Shown here: positions 43,247 through 52,275 of the stretch, piece by piece
Numbering within the stretch: the stretch's first letter is position 1
Layout of the letters: every line of letters starts with the position of its first letter
Assembly: GCA_030694465.1 (NCBI GenBank)
Contig: JAUXYJ010000011.1
Coordinates: 1-55,664, forward strand
From: Deltaproteobacteria bacterium
Lineage (GTDB): Bacteria > Myxococcota_A > Polyangia > Polyangiales > Ga0077539
DNA: 55,664 bases
Direction of reading: 5' to 3'
Position numbers and translations under genes: made by a program
The notes under the pieces: generated by a model
The model's input: the letters and a program-made list of their open reading frames with translations, nothing else
Told to the model about the DNA's origin: nothing
The model's database searches: none

Positions 43247-44731
43247 ATGAAGAATTTTTTTCTCACGGCCTATACCGATCTGTTGCACACCACCGCGCGG
43301 CTCACGGTGCTTGGAGCACGCGAGCGTGCATGCACCGACTATGTCTCTCCGATGCGCGGCGCGAGCGTGTCGACTGTGGATGTAGATTTTCTCTCGATGC
43401 AGCGTGCCTACGAGCTCGCGCACGACGACTACGACGCGATGCCCGAAGACAAGATCCCGGCGCTCGCCGCGACTGCGATCCAGTGGCTCCAGCGCAGCGT
43501 GGCCGTGCGTGATCACGGGACGGCCTGGGCCACCGCGAACCAAGCCGAGCAGGCCATCATGGCGAAGTTCGGAGACCTCTTGGGCGCGCCCGATCAGCGA
43601 TTTCAGGACCCAAACGACGACGACGCGTTTGCGTGGTTTTGCTCTCAATCGGTGATCGCGCACAGATTGACTCGCGTAGACGGCGGCTATCGCATCGACC
43701 TGTCGTTTTTGCGAGGCTATGAGCTGCGCGACGGCGCCGAAGCGCTTGGCAGTGATGCTTACTTCGACGACGCGCTGAGACCGCTGCGCATTGAGGGGTT
43801 TCGTGGGGCGACCATCCGCCCTGGGGACGCGGACTGGGGCATGGCCAAGTATCACTTTCGCTGCTCGGCTGCGCTCGCCGCGACGATCGTAGACCACGCG
43901 ATCTACGCGCATTTGGCCACGGCAAACTCGATGGTGGTCTCGACGCGTCGGATGCTCGACGTGGACCACCCGCTGCGACGGTTGCTTGCGCCGTTTCAGC
44001 TGAAGACCATCGGGATCAACGAGCTCGCGTCGGTCACGTTAATCGGTGAGGGCGCGATGGTGCATCGTTTGACGGGGCTCACTTGGCGTGGGCTCGACGC
44101 GCTCTACCACGACGCCGAACGCCAGGCGCGGTTTGAGACGCTCCCTGAGCTTGTCGCGCGCAATGGCACCGCCCACCTCCCATGGGCGCAAGACGCGATT
44201 GAGATCTGGAACGCGCTTGAGCACTTTGCCTCGCGCTACCTCGCGCTCTACATGGACGAAGAGCTTTCCGACCCCTCAGTGCTGGCATGGTGGCGCTCGT
44301 TTGCATCGCGATTTGGCAGTCCAATGACTGAGATTCGCACCCGCACCGAGCTCGCCCGTGTCGTGACCATCATGATGTGGGTGGTGACCGGTTGGCACCG
44401 CCACATCGCGATCCCCGACGATCTCGCGCGGTCGCCCGAGTGGTTTGCGTACTACCTGCCTGCGGGCACACAGTCGGTCCGCGCGATGTGGCCTTCGCGC
44501 GAGAAGACCATGCTCAATATGCTCTTGGTCGCGCTGACCTCACCGCGTGGACCGAAGATCACACAAGATTTTTCGCAGTACATGCTGGATGCGCCTGCGA
44601 GAGCGTGTGTAAAAACGCTGCACGCTGAGCTCTCCGCAGCCGGAGCACGCATCGCCGAGCGCAACCTTGCGCGCGCCTACCCGCTGAGGGTCTTTGAGCC
44701 ACAGAGCATCGAGATCAGCATCTCGACCTGA
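43247..44731 (+). CDS. Lipoxygenase-family protein
   Basis: 494 residues from ATG 43247, short for a lipoxygenase (usually 550-700 in bacteria). The catalytic core is recognisable: W-G-M-A-K-Y-H-F, then D-H217-A-I-Y-A-H222-L (iron ligands, H-x4-H), then DHPLRRLLAPFQLKTIGIN, the hallmark after the ligands. The third His ligand is H384 in TGWHRHI. Two things are odd: the fourth-ligand position, usually Asn four residues later, is Ala, and the C-terminus ends ISIST rather than in Ile. It should dioxygenate polyunsaturated fatty acids to hydroperoxides if the iron site is intact. Convergent with the P450 gene (14 bases). Confidence 0.78.
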   Translation: MKNFFLTAYTDLLHTTARLTVLGARERACTDYVSPMRGASVSTVDVDFLSMQRAYELAHDDYDAMPEDKIPALAATAIQWLQRSVAVRDHGTAWATANQAEQAIMAKFGDLLGAPDQRFQDPNDDDAFAWFCSQSVIAHRLTRVDGGYRIDLSFLRGYELRDGAEALGSDAYFDDALRPLRIEGFRGATIRPGDADWGMAKYHFRCSAALAATIVDHAIYAHLATANSMVVSTRRMLDVDHPLRRLLAPFQLKTIGINELASVTLIGEGAMVHRLTGLTWRGLDALYHDAERQARFETLPELVARNGTAHLPWAQDAIEIWNALEHFASRYLALYMDEELSDPSVLAWWRSFASRFGSPMTEIRTRTELARVVTIMMWVVTGWHRHIAIPDDLARSPEWFAYYLPAGTQSVRAMWPSREKTMLNMLLVALTSPRGPKITQDFSQYMLDAPARACVKTLHAELSAAGARIAERNLARAYPLRVFEPQSIEISIST

Positions 44732-44745
44732 CAGCGCGCGTGGGC

Positions 44746-46050
44746 TCAGAACTCGGGGCTAAAGATGTCGAGTGTCGCGAAGTCGTAGCGGGCCGAGAGC
44801 GCATCGAGCATGGCGATGGTCACGAAGATTGATAGGTCTTTTGCAGGGCAAACGTGAGCTCCGCGAGACCAACTGAGCACGGCGTCGCGCTGTGACGTGG
44901 GCCGATTGAGGTCGAGCTTCTCTGCGTTCGGAAACACGTCTTCGTCGCGGTTGCTGCACACAAACGGATAGACAAGCTCGTCGCCCACGCCAAGGGTGAT
45001 CCGGTGGCCAGCGACCTCGACCTGTTCGCGGTCATCGAGCTTGCGATGCACAGAGGTCACCGTGGGCTGGAGCCTGACCGCTTCGTAGACGAAGTTGAGC
45101 TTTTTTTCAGGCGAAAGATCCTGGTACCGGAGGTTGTTGTCCTTGGCGAGCTTGACGCAACGGATGACAATGGTGCCAACGCTAAACATCGCCGCAAAGA
45201 GCGTGACATCAATGGTGAGCAGGTCGATGCCGCGCGCACGGAGCTTAAAGTAGGCATCTTCGCGGATGGCTTTGTACGTCCCGAGTAGGTCCAACATTGC
45301 TGGAAAATACCCGGCGAAAAGCGACGATTCGACGAAGCGCTGCATGTACTGTTGGGTCACAAACGTAGCCTCGTCGACGGGCACATCGACGTCGCGCAAG
45401 AGCTTGATAAACACGCGCGTGACGGCGGCCCGAATGACAAGGTAGTTGGCCATGTCGGGGTTTGATTTCCAGTCCGAGAGGGTTTGGGCGAGGGCGTCCT
45501 CGACGCTGTCTTGGGTCCACGTCTTGTTGAAGACGTTTTGATCAAGAAAATCGCGCGCAGCACCACGCGCAGGTGTGCTCTGGTTGAGAATCGCCGCGTT
45601 GGTCGCGAACATGTTGGCATCGGACGCCACGATGCTCACCCCCATGAAATTGTTGCCTCGCAGCGGGGGCAGCGTGATGTCTCGCGCTGTACGTGCGTGC
45701 TCGACGACCATGACACCACGACCAAACAAGAAGCTCCCGCCGTAGACCTCTTCGTGCAAGAGCATCGTGTCGTTCTGGACGTTCGCAAAGATCAGACAAA
45801 AATCGACGAAGGTTGTCGCGCTCAAGATCGCGTTCTTAAGCGGCGCGACCTCGGTCTCGTAGGCAAAGATCTTTACCGGTTTGAGCGCACGAATGACGCC
45901 TTTTGAGACAAAGTGCGCGACGGACCGAAAGGCCGACATCGCCGCGTTGGGTGAGAGCTTGGGTGGGGCTTGCGGTTGCAATGGGGCTTGCGACCGATGG
46001 GGACATTGCGCGGGCGGTGTGCTCGGGTCTTGCGATGAATTTGTGCTCAT
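44746..46050 (-). CDS. CYP74-like cytochrome P450
   Basis: 434 residues from ATG 46050. The K-helix is E323-A-V-R326, and the heme loop SWSRGAHVC401PAKDLS has the Cys followed by P-A-K-D, as in CYP74 (C-A-G-K-D). The I-helix (LLTIDVTLFAAMFSVGTIV) lacks the A/G-G-x-D/E-T oxygen site. CYP74 enzymes (allene oxide synthase, hydroperoxide lyase, epoxyalcohol synthase) rearrange lipoxygenase products without O2, which fits the neighbouring lipoxygenase. Which reaction it performs cannot be told from sequence by eye. It lies 12 bases downstream of patatin, as one operon. Confidence 0.75.
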   Translation of the reverse strand: MSTNSSQDPSTPPAQCPHRSQAPLQPQAPPKLSPNAAMSAFRSVAHFVSKGVIRALKPVKIFAYETEVAPLKNAILSATTFVDFCLIFANVQNDTMLLHEEVYGGSFLFGRGVMVVEHARTARDITLPPLRGNNFMGVSIVASDANMFATNAAILNQSTPARGAARDFLDQNVFNKTWTQDSVEDALAQTLSDWKSNPDMANYLVIRAAVTRVFIKLLRDVDVPVDEATFVTQQYMQRFVESSLFAGYFPAMLDLLGTYKAIREDAYFKLRARGIDLLTIDVTLFAAMFSVGTIVIRCVKLAKDNNLRYQDLSPEKKLNFVYEAVRLQPTVTSVHRKLDDREQVEVAGHRITLGVGDELVYPFVCSNRDEDVFPNAEKLDLNRPTSQRDAVLSWSRGAHVCPAKDLSIFVTIAMLDALSARYDFATLDIFSPEF

Positions 46051-46062
46051 GGTGTTCGCTCT

Positions 46063-47085
46063 TCAACGTGCAAATCTGCGAGCGAGATACTCGCGGCATG
46101 CGAGCTCGCCCCCGGACAAGAGCGCACGCACACGCGCGTCGCTCATGGAGAAATCCGTCGCGTCGTAGCCCTTGGCGGGCAGGTGACAGACGAGCTTGCG
46201 ATGGGCGAACTCTTCGGTGACGTCGTTGCCGTCGAGGGCGGTGTTTGCGACGCGTGCGAGGCGCTGCATGGTTCGCTCGCGGCCCAGCAGACTCAGCACC
46301 GCGCCGCTCAGGCTCCAGTCTCGTGGAGGCGCGTCGGGCACACACAGGCTCGCGTCGATCATCAGCCCGATCGCTTCGCAGGGCGCCGCTTCGGACGGCC
46401 CCATGAGCGCGTGGATGCGCTCGTTGTCCGAGGGCAGCACCAGCCGCAACGGAAAATTCGAAATAATCCCCCCGTCGACCACCGCGGCGCCTGCAATGTC
46501 CTCTCCGAGGTAGCGCCCCCATGTTGGCTGCCACACGATCTCTTCAAAGAAAAAAGGGATGCTCATGGACATCCGCACGGCCCACACCGCCGGGCACCTC
46601 GGCGCAGTCCGATGGTTTAAGACCAACATTCGGTTGGCGGTCACATCCGACGCGACGAGCGAGAGATGCGAGCCTGTTTGCTCATAGAATTCACGCAGCG
46701 TCGCGCGCCCGAGTCCCTGCCGTTTGGCCTCAAGGGTGCGTCGCAGCCACTGCACAAAGCCCCCGCCAGTGTAGACCCCACCGTAGGCTTCAAAGCGTGA
46801 AGGCGTACATCGGGCGTGAGTCCCTGGTGGCCAGCTGTCGTGCGGACCGCGGTCTAAGAACGAGGCAAAAATAGGTTTGCCCGACGCGGTCTTCTCAAGG
46901 CTCATCCGCGCGAGCTCGTGCCCCGTATAGCCCGCGGCGACGGCCACCGCGGCAATGGCGCCCGCAGAGGTACCTACGACTCTGCGTGGCAAAATCCCAT
47001 GTCGTTCAAGGGTGAGCATCGCCCCATTGAGGACGATTCCCCGTGCCCCGCCCCCCTGAAAGGCGATGTCCGCCTGCGTCTGCAT
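46063..47085 (-). CDS. Patatin-like phospholipase
   Basis: 340 residues from ATG 47085; GTG 47112 would add nine. The Ser-Asp dyad is present: oxyanion loop G-G-G-A-R-G (11-16), nucleophile elbow G-T-S40-A-G and D204-G-G. It should release fatty acids from phospholipids, giving the substrate for the lipoxygenase, which is an inference from context. The protein has no signal peptide, so it acts inside the cell unless delivered by a secretion system. First gene of the operon with the P450. Confidence 0.88.
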   Translation of the reverse strand: MQTQADIAFQGGGARGIVLNGAMLTLERHGILPRRVVGTSAGAIAAVAVAAGYTGHELARMSLEKTASGKPIFASFLDRGPHDSWPPGTHARCTPSRFEAYGGVYTGGGFVQWLRRTLEAKRQGLGRATLREFYEQTGSHLSLVASDVTANRMLVLNHRTAPRCPAVWAVRMSMSIPFFFEEIVWQPTWGRYLGEDIAGAAVVDGGIISNFPLRLVLPSDNERIHALMGPSEAAPCEAIGLMIDASLCVPDAPPRDWSLSGAVLSLLGRERTMQRLARVANTALDGNDVTEEFAHRKLVCHLPAKGYDATDFSMSDARVRALLSGGELACREYLARRFAR

Positions 47086-47506
47086 GGCGAACGGCGTAGC
47101 CGCTCCAGCCACTGACCCGCCATTACACTGTGCGATCTAGTGACGATTGGTCAACATGGGTCGATTCAAGCGCGCCGACGCGCATGAGTATGCAAGTGAT
47201 TCTGCAGAGAAAGCGCGAGCCATGACCGAGTTCTGAGAGACTGCGTTTGCCCCCATAGAGCTCGCGTAGGGTCTTGAGCCCACCGTGTCGGCCGTCTCCG
47301 CGAGCGAGCACTTGGCGCGCGCCAAGGACCGCGCGAGGCCCTCTCTGTGCCCGCACAGACCCCCTGCGATCGAGGGGCGCTTTGGGGGTACTCCGCGTGC
47401 ATCGAAGACAAGCCGCACTCTCTGGTGCGCAGCCAACAAACGTATTGTGCCGCTGCGTCACATTCGCCGGTGGTTTTGCGTTGGAGACGGGCGTACCTAA
47501 GCGCCC
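47086..47506. other. Divergent intergenic region
   Basis: 421 bases between the patatin operon and the lipoprotein at 47507. It should hold both promoters. I see no convincing -35/-10 pair, gene or repeat. Confidence 0.5.
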
Positions 47507-48781
47507 ATGCTGTCCGCACGTGCGCTCTTTACAACTTCTGCGCTGGTTGCTCTCAGTGGCTGTGTCCCTCCGGCGCCTGGGGAGCCAGGGGCTGATTCGG
47601 GGCGTGCCGATGGGGCGAGAAGCGATGTGCTGACCCACGAGGACGTGGGCATGCAAGACGCAGCCAACACGCCCGAGGTCTCGGTGACGCCGTCGCCCGA
47701 TGCGGCCTCGGGGGTGGACGCTGCGCCCATGGATTCGGGCGTGTCGGGCGCTGGTGTCGCGGTCGAATTTGTGCGCGACCAGACGGGAATGCCCAGTATT
47801 ATTGCAGGTGGAGTGAATCTCTTGGGTGGGACCGGTGCGTACTACATCATCGGGTCTTGCACCGGCGCGGATGACCCGGGGCAGAACGTGATCTCGACCG
47901 GTGCGACCGGCGGTGTGCTTCGTGCGCCTGGTCGCTGTCCCGGCGCGCCCTACCGGCTCACCACAACGCTCACGAGCCCACGGTCGGTGCATGTGAGCCT
48001 CCAGATTGGGCCCTTGCCGGTGGACTACCGCACGCTGAGCGTGCCGTTGGATGCGAAGAAAGCGTTCTTTGAGACGCTGCGGACCTCGGCGAGCCAGCAC
48101 GAAGTGGGCTGCGGGCTGTCTTGGTCGCCCGTCGCGGGGGCAGAGAGTCGCTTCGACGCGATCCCGACGCCGTGCGTGATCCCGGGGTTTGGTTCGGTGG
48201 GCGCTGCGCGGTTTGTACCGCAGCCGTCGTGGGGCGAGATCTCGGGCCCGTTGGCCACGATCCGGCGCACGTTTGCCTCGGGCGATGGACGCGAATTGAC
48301 CTTCTACAATCACCCCGGGACAAACAACATTGAGCTGTCTTTTAACTCGGATTTCTCGTCGGTCTTGCGCGCCGGGACCGTCGTCCGGCTCGAAGAAGAC
48401 ATCGTCGTGACGCTCCCGGCGGGGGGATTTCCGACGCGCGCAGCGATCTTGCTGCCGCTTGTGTACCGCGGTGTCCTGGGCCGCGAGCCCGACGCCTCGG
48501 GCACCGCAACCCATAGCCCACGGGTGCAAGCGTCGGGCGCCGTCGGGATGGAAGCCGTCGCCGCCGCCATGGTCGCCAGCCCCGAGTTCGCGACGTTGCG
48601 CGCGGCGCGCACCAGCACCGAGCTCGTCGACCAAATGTACCGAGGCATTCTCGGTCGCGCCGGAGACCCTGCAGGGCTCGCGATGTTTGTGCCCATCGCC
48701 GCCGCGGGGAGATACACCGAGGTGGTCCACATTCTGATCTCGTCCGCTGAGTTTCGTGCTGCATTTCCCTTGGCATTTTGA
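47507..48781 (+). CDS. Lipoprotein with C-terminal DUF4214-like repeats
   Basis: 424 residues from ATG 47507. The lipobox is VALSGC, followed by an Asp/Ala/Ser/Pro linker (~25-85). The centre (~90-325) is beta-rich, with two pairs of Cys. Residues ~325-420 hold two DUF4214-like units (LVYRGVLGREPDASG... SPEFA and MYRGILGRAGDPAG... SSAEF), a domain seen in many exported proteins. Function unknown. Four bases upstream of the next gene, so cotranscribed. Confidence 0.7.
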   Translation: MLSARALFTTSALVALSGCVPPAPGEPGADSGRADGARSDVLTHEDVGMQDAANTPEVSVTPSPDAASGVDAAPMDSGVSGAGVAVEFVRDQTGMPSIIAGGVNLLGGTGAYYIIGSCTGADDPGQNVISTGATGGVLRAPGRCPGAPYRLTTTLTSPRSVHVSLQIGPLPVDYRTLSVPLDAKKAFFETLRTSASQHEVGCGLSWSPVAGAESRFDAIPTPCVIPGFGSVGAARFVPQPSWGEISGPLATIRRTFASGDGRELTFYNHPGTNNIELSFNSDFSSVLRAGTVVRLEEDIVVTLPAGGFPTRAAILLPLVYRGVLGREPDASGTATHSPRVQASGAVGMEAVAAAMVASPEFATLRAARTSTELVDQMYRGILGRAGDPAGLAMFVPIAAAGRYTEVVHILISSAEFRAAFPLAF

Positions 48782-48784
48782 CCC

Positions 48785-49888
48785 ATGAAGAACCCGATGT
48801 TTAAGCCCGCTTCTCTGATGGTCCTCGCGTCGCTTGCCGCGTGTGTCGACCCGCTCGATCCCTCGGACATTGCTCGCCGCAACCGCGGCGACGTTGGCGC
48901 GGACGCCCTCGGAGACAGCAACCCCCGCACCGACGCTTTCACGCCCGATGCCGAGCCCGTCACACCCGATGTCACACCCGATGTCACCCCCGTGACACCC
49001 GACGCGGCTCCGATGGGCCAAGACGCTGCGATCGATCTGGGCATCGACATGGCCGTTGTTGTGAGCCACACGCTGCCCTCGAGCCTTGCGTGTGCCGCGA
49101 CCACCCCGGCAACAGTGACCCTGCGCAACACGGGCAACACGACGTGGTCAAACGCAACAAATTATGCGCTCCAAGCCGTGAACTCCGAAGACTTGTTCTT
49201 AACGGGTAGCGAGAACGTCGCGCTTGGGTTCAATGTTCCTCCGGGTGGCGAGTACACATTTCGGTTCACGCTCTCGGCGCCGGGGGCGGGAAATTTTCCG
49301 ACGCAATGGCGCATGGTGCGCGGCGGTGTACGGCGGTTCGGCGACGTCGCCGAGCGGATGATCCGTGTTGTGTGTACGGACCCATTTCGCGCGTATCCCG
49401 TGGTGATTGATGGGACGTTTTCGATGCCTGCGCACGAGCAACGCATCGCCTCGCGCAACACCTCGCTGCTCTCGCTCGGCCACAGGATCACCGGCAACGA
49501 CGAGATCGACAACAACGTGCTCGGTGGCGGCAGCCCCGATGGCGGCATCTGGCTCAGCGGCAGCTTTCACTTTGAGGTCAACGCAGCGGGGCAGAACACA
49601 CCCGCGTCTTGGCTCAGGGTCTTTGCCTACGGTCCGTTTCCTGTCACCGGTGGGATCTACCCCAACGGCGAGCTTCACATGGGCTCGGAGGGCATCGACA
49701 TCTCGGGACTCCTCAAGAACGGCGTGGTCACTGGCTACGTCGCCGAAGCGGGCCGCACCGTCGGCTTCGAGAGCGCCCTCTGGAACCGCTTGCCCATGGC
49801 CGATCAGACCAATCTGCGTGGGATTTGGCACGGTGCCGAGCTCACCTATGTCCATGGCCGCATGAGCGGCATGGGCGTGTTGCGCTGA
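48785..49888 (+). CDS. Lipoprotein with NBR1-type Ig-like domain
   Basis: 367 residues from ATG 48785. The lipobox is SLAAC, then a T-P-D-V repeat linker (~60-80). Residues ~100-200 match the NBR1-type Ig-like fold: TLRNTGNTTWSN, FNVPPGGEYTFRFTL, TQWRMVRGG. A C-terminal ~160-residue domain with YPNGELHMGSEGIDISG is unknown. Organised with the upstream lipoprotein. A palindrome variant encodes FGDVAE at ~186, which could be chance. Confidence 0.65.
   Translation: MKNPMFKPASLMVLASLAACVDPLDPSDIARRNRGDVGADALGDSNPRTDAFTPDAEPVTPDVTPDVTPVTPDAAPMGQDAAIDLGIDMAVVVSHTLPSSLACAATTPATVTLRNTGNTTWSNATNYALQAVNSEDLFLTGSENVALGFNVPPGGEYTFRFTLSAPGAGNFPTQWRMVRGGVRRFGDVAERMIRVVCTDPFRAYPVVIDGTFSMPAHEQRIASRNTSLLSLGHRITGNDEIDNNVLGGGSPDGGIWLSGSFHFEVNAAGQNTPASWLRVFAYGPFPVTGGIYPNGELHMGSEGIDISGLLKNGVVTGYVAEAGRTVGFESALWNRLPMADQTNLRGIWHGAELTYVHGRMSGMGVLR
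49338..49353. repeat. Palindrome variant in the NBR1-domain gene
   Basis: TCGGCGACGTCGCCGA keeps the 14-base core with matching changes at both ends. It lies in a conserved strand, so chance is possible. Confidence 0.5.
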
Positions 49889-50126
49889 GGCGCGAGGCCC
49901 TCTCTGGGCTCTCGCCAAGTGACACCAAAGTCCGCGGTGTCGCCAGGGCGTCGATCGGACACTCGATCTGCAGTGAGGCTGTGGCATGGCCATTGTTCCA
50001 AACTGCAGTCCTCCCGTCGTGCGGACCTGCGCTGACGAGCGCTCTTGCCCGCCCGCAGAGACCCTGTGCGTCGGGTTTGCCGCTTCGTTGCGAGAGCAGC
50101 CAACACCGGTGCATACACTCGTCCGT

Positions 50127-51884
50127 ATGGCCCACAAGATCACCCTCAGCGATCTGTCTTCGCTGGGCACCGACACGCTCGATCTCTCCGACGCGCTTGC
50201 CTACGCGCAGCGCGCACGCGCAGTCGCATTGCGCGAAAAGCACGATCCAAACGATCTCAAGAAGCTCCGACGCGTCGTTCGATTGAAGGTCGTCGTGACG
50301 ACCGAGGTCCCCGCGATCCTGGGTGAACTGACGCATCTTCGCTCGCTCTCGATCGTCGGAAAAGCCCTGAAGACCGTACCTCCCGCGGTCTTTCGCTTGC
50401 CTCGCCTTGAGTTCTTGTTTCTCGAAGACACGCAGCTCGACGACCTCGCGGGCCTTGCGCTGTCCACGTCGCTCCGTACCGTTATTTTTCGCAACACGCC
50501 GCTCGAACACAACGCCGCCAAGCGTGCAAAAATCTTGGCTTCACTGAGCGCGCAGGGCTGGGGGCCCGACACGATGTTTCGGTCGAACGGGTTTACGCGC
50601 GTCGTGCCCAAGAGCGGCGCGATCGACACGCGCGACAAGACCACGCTCCTTCGCGCCATCCACGACGACAACGTTCCGCAGGGCGTCTCGCTCAAGAGAG
50701 CCGACCTGGGCGGCGGCACCTTCGAAGACGTGCTCGTGGACTTCTCGCTTGAGCGCGCAAACCTCGAGAAGACAACCTGGCGTCGCTGTGACTTCGAGCG
50801 CACCAAGATGGCAGGCGCGAACCTCAAGGGCGCGGTCTTTGAAGACTGCGCGTTTGACGGCGTCGAGATGACCAAGGCCAAGGCAGCCGGCGCGGTGTTC
50901 AGACGCTGCGCGCTCGACCTAGACCTAAGCCAAGCGGACCTCACCGGCGCCCGCTTCACAGACAACGAGCCCTGCCCGAACCTCGACTTAAGCGACGCAA
51001 AAGCTCAGAACATGGTGCTCGAGGTCGTGACCCTGAGCGAGAGCGAGCTCGACGTAGACCTCGCCGGTGCAGATCTCCGCGGTGCGTCGATTCGGTGCGA
51101 CATCACAACCGACCGGCGCAAAGAGCTCGAAAGCAAGCCCAAGGCCAAAGTGAAGTGGGCGACGCTTGAGCTCGGCAGCGCAAAACAAGACGCCTCGACA
51201 ACGATTGAGATGGCGCTCTTGCCTGGTGTTTTGCTGGCCAAACAAGCTGCGGCCAGCAGCGCGGCTCCGGCCCCAAAGACCGACCCAGCGCGCGTGGTCG
51301 AGCACCTGGGCCGACTCGACGCGACCAACGCGGCGATGTGGTTTCTCGCGATGGACGCCACGGATGCAGCGGCCTGGGATGGCGAGGACGAAGACGAATT
51401 CGACCGCGCGATGGACGTCGGGAGCGGCGTGATCAAGGTCGGCTCGCTACGCGGCGTCCTGGCAGAGATGGGCGACTGCGGCTGGGCCCATGTGTGGCGG
51501 ACGAACCACGGCGATCTTCTCTTGGTCGAGCATCGCCGCAGCGGCATCTACGCAAAGCTCCCGAAGGCAGAGCAGATCAGCGCTCTTGGCGAGCGGATCG
51601 CCTCGGTTGCGGTGCCCAAGAAGCGCACACGCATTGGCAAGTTCAGCGTGAAGAGCGGCGTCCTGGCGCTGATGCTTCCGTACTGCAAAGGTAAGTTCAC
51701 GGCCAAGCAGCTCGAAGCCGCGAGCGTGCGCGGAGGCGACCGCTTGCTGGTGAGAGTGCCCCCGGGCGAGTACGAGATTTCGTGCTACCCGTTTGCCGAA
51801 CCTGGCTTCGAAGATGAGCTCGGCAGCTACGGGGATGTGACCCGCATCGCGTGGATCGAAGCGCCCAAAGAGCCAGCCAAGTAA
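50127..51884 (+). CDS. LRR and pentapeptide-repeat protein
   Basis: 585 residues from ATG 50127 (MAHKITLSDLSSLG), no signal peptide. Residues ~65-125 contain leucine-rich repeats (LTHLRSLSIVGKAL, LPRLEFLFLEDTQLDDL). Residues ~185-330 are pentapeptide repeats (A-D-L-G-G, A-N-L-E-K, A-N-L-K-G, A-D-L-T-G, A-D-L-R-G). The C-terminal ~180 residues, after an Ala/Pro linker, are a separate unknown domain. Likely a scaffold or interaction protein. A 46-base fragment of its 5' end recurs at 34540. Confidence 0.75.
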   Translation: MAHKITLSDLSSLGTDTLDLSDALAYAQRARAVALREKHDPNDLKKLRRVVRLKVVVTTEVPAILGELTHLRSLSIVGKALKTVPPAVFRLPRLEFLFLEDTQLDDLAGLALSTSLRTVIFRNTPLEHNAAKRAKILASLSAQGWGPDTMFRSNGFTRVVPKSGAIDTRDKTTLLRAIHDDNVPQGVSLKRADLGGGTFEDVLVDFSLERANLEKTTWRRCDFERTKMAGANLKGAVFEDCAFDGVEMTKAKAAGAVFRRCALDLDLSQADLTGARFTDNEPCPNLDLSDAKAQNMVLEVVTLSESELDVDLAGADLRGASIRCDITTDRRKELESKPKAKVKWATLELGSAKQDASTTIEMALLPGVLLAKQAAASSAAPAPKTDPARVVEHLGRLDATNAAMWFLAMDATDAAAWDGEDEDEFDRAMDVGSGVIKVGSLRGVLAEMGDCGWAHVWRTNHGDLLLVEHRRSGIYAKLPKAEQISALGERIASVAVPKKRTRIGKFSVKSGVLALMLPYCKGKFTAKQLEAASVRGGDRLLVRVPPGEYEISCYPFAEPGFEDELGSYGDVTRIAWIEAPKEPAK

Positions 51885-51956
51885 GCGCCAGCCGTGCACC
51901 GCGTCGCACAGGGGCCCCCGCGGATGAACAGAGGCTGAGCCTTTGCCCACCGACAC

Positions 51957-51972
51957 CCGGCGACGTCGCCGG
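51957..51972. repeat. Palindrome 3' of the LRR/pentapeptide gene
   Basis: Perfect copy, 73 bases after the stop at 51884. Confidence 0.9.
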
Positions 51973-52037
51973 GTCACGCTCACGCTCGCTACTGACGCGC
52001 GCGCTTGAGCGCCTGTCGCGTCGTGCCAAGCACACAA

Positions 52038-52073
52038 CCCCCCTCGTATTCGAGCCCTCGGGTACGAGGGGGT
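52038..52073 (+). repeat. 32-bp hairpin repeat, copy 2
   Basis: CCCCCTCGTA and TACGAGGGGG pair perfectly over ten bases around a 14-base loop. It matches the minus strand at 14643-14674 with about five changes. The rest of 51885-52275 has no gene. Confidence 0.65.
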
Positions 52074-52275
52074 CGCGGGTGTATACGGTTGCAGGGGGGG
52101 CCGGCGCTCCGCCTGCAACGGCCCACACCGGCACGTGCTGATCTCGCACCCAGGGGCCCCTGCACCCAGTGCGGATTTCGCACTCGGCCCGCCGCAGTCT
52201 GCAACACAGCAGCGATATTCTCTGTGATTTTGCAGGCGTTCGTACACGGGCACGCGCTGTGCAGTTGTCCTCACG

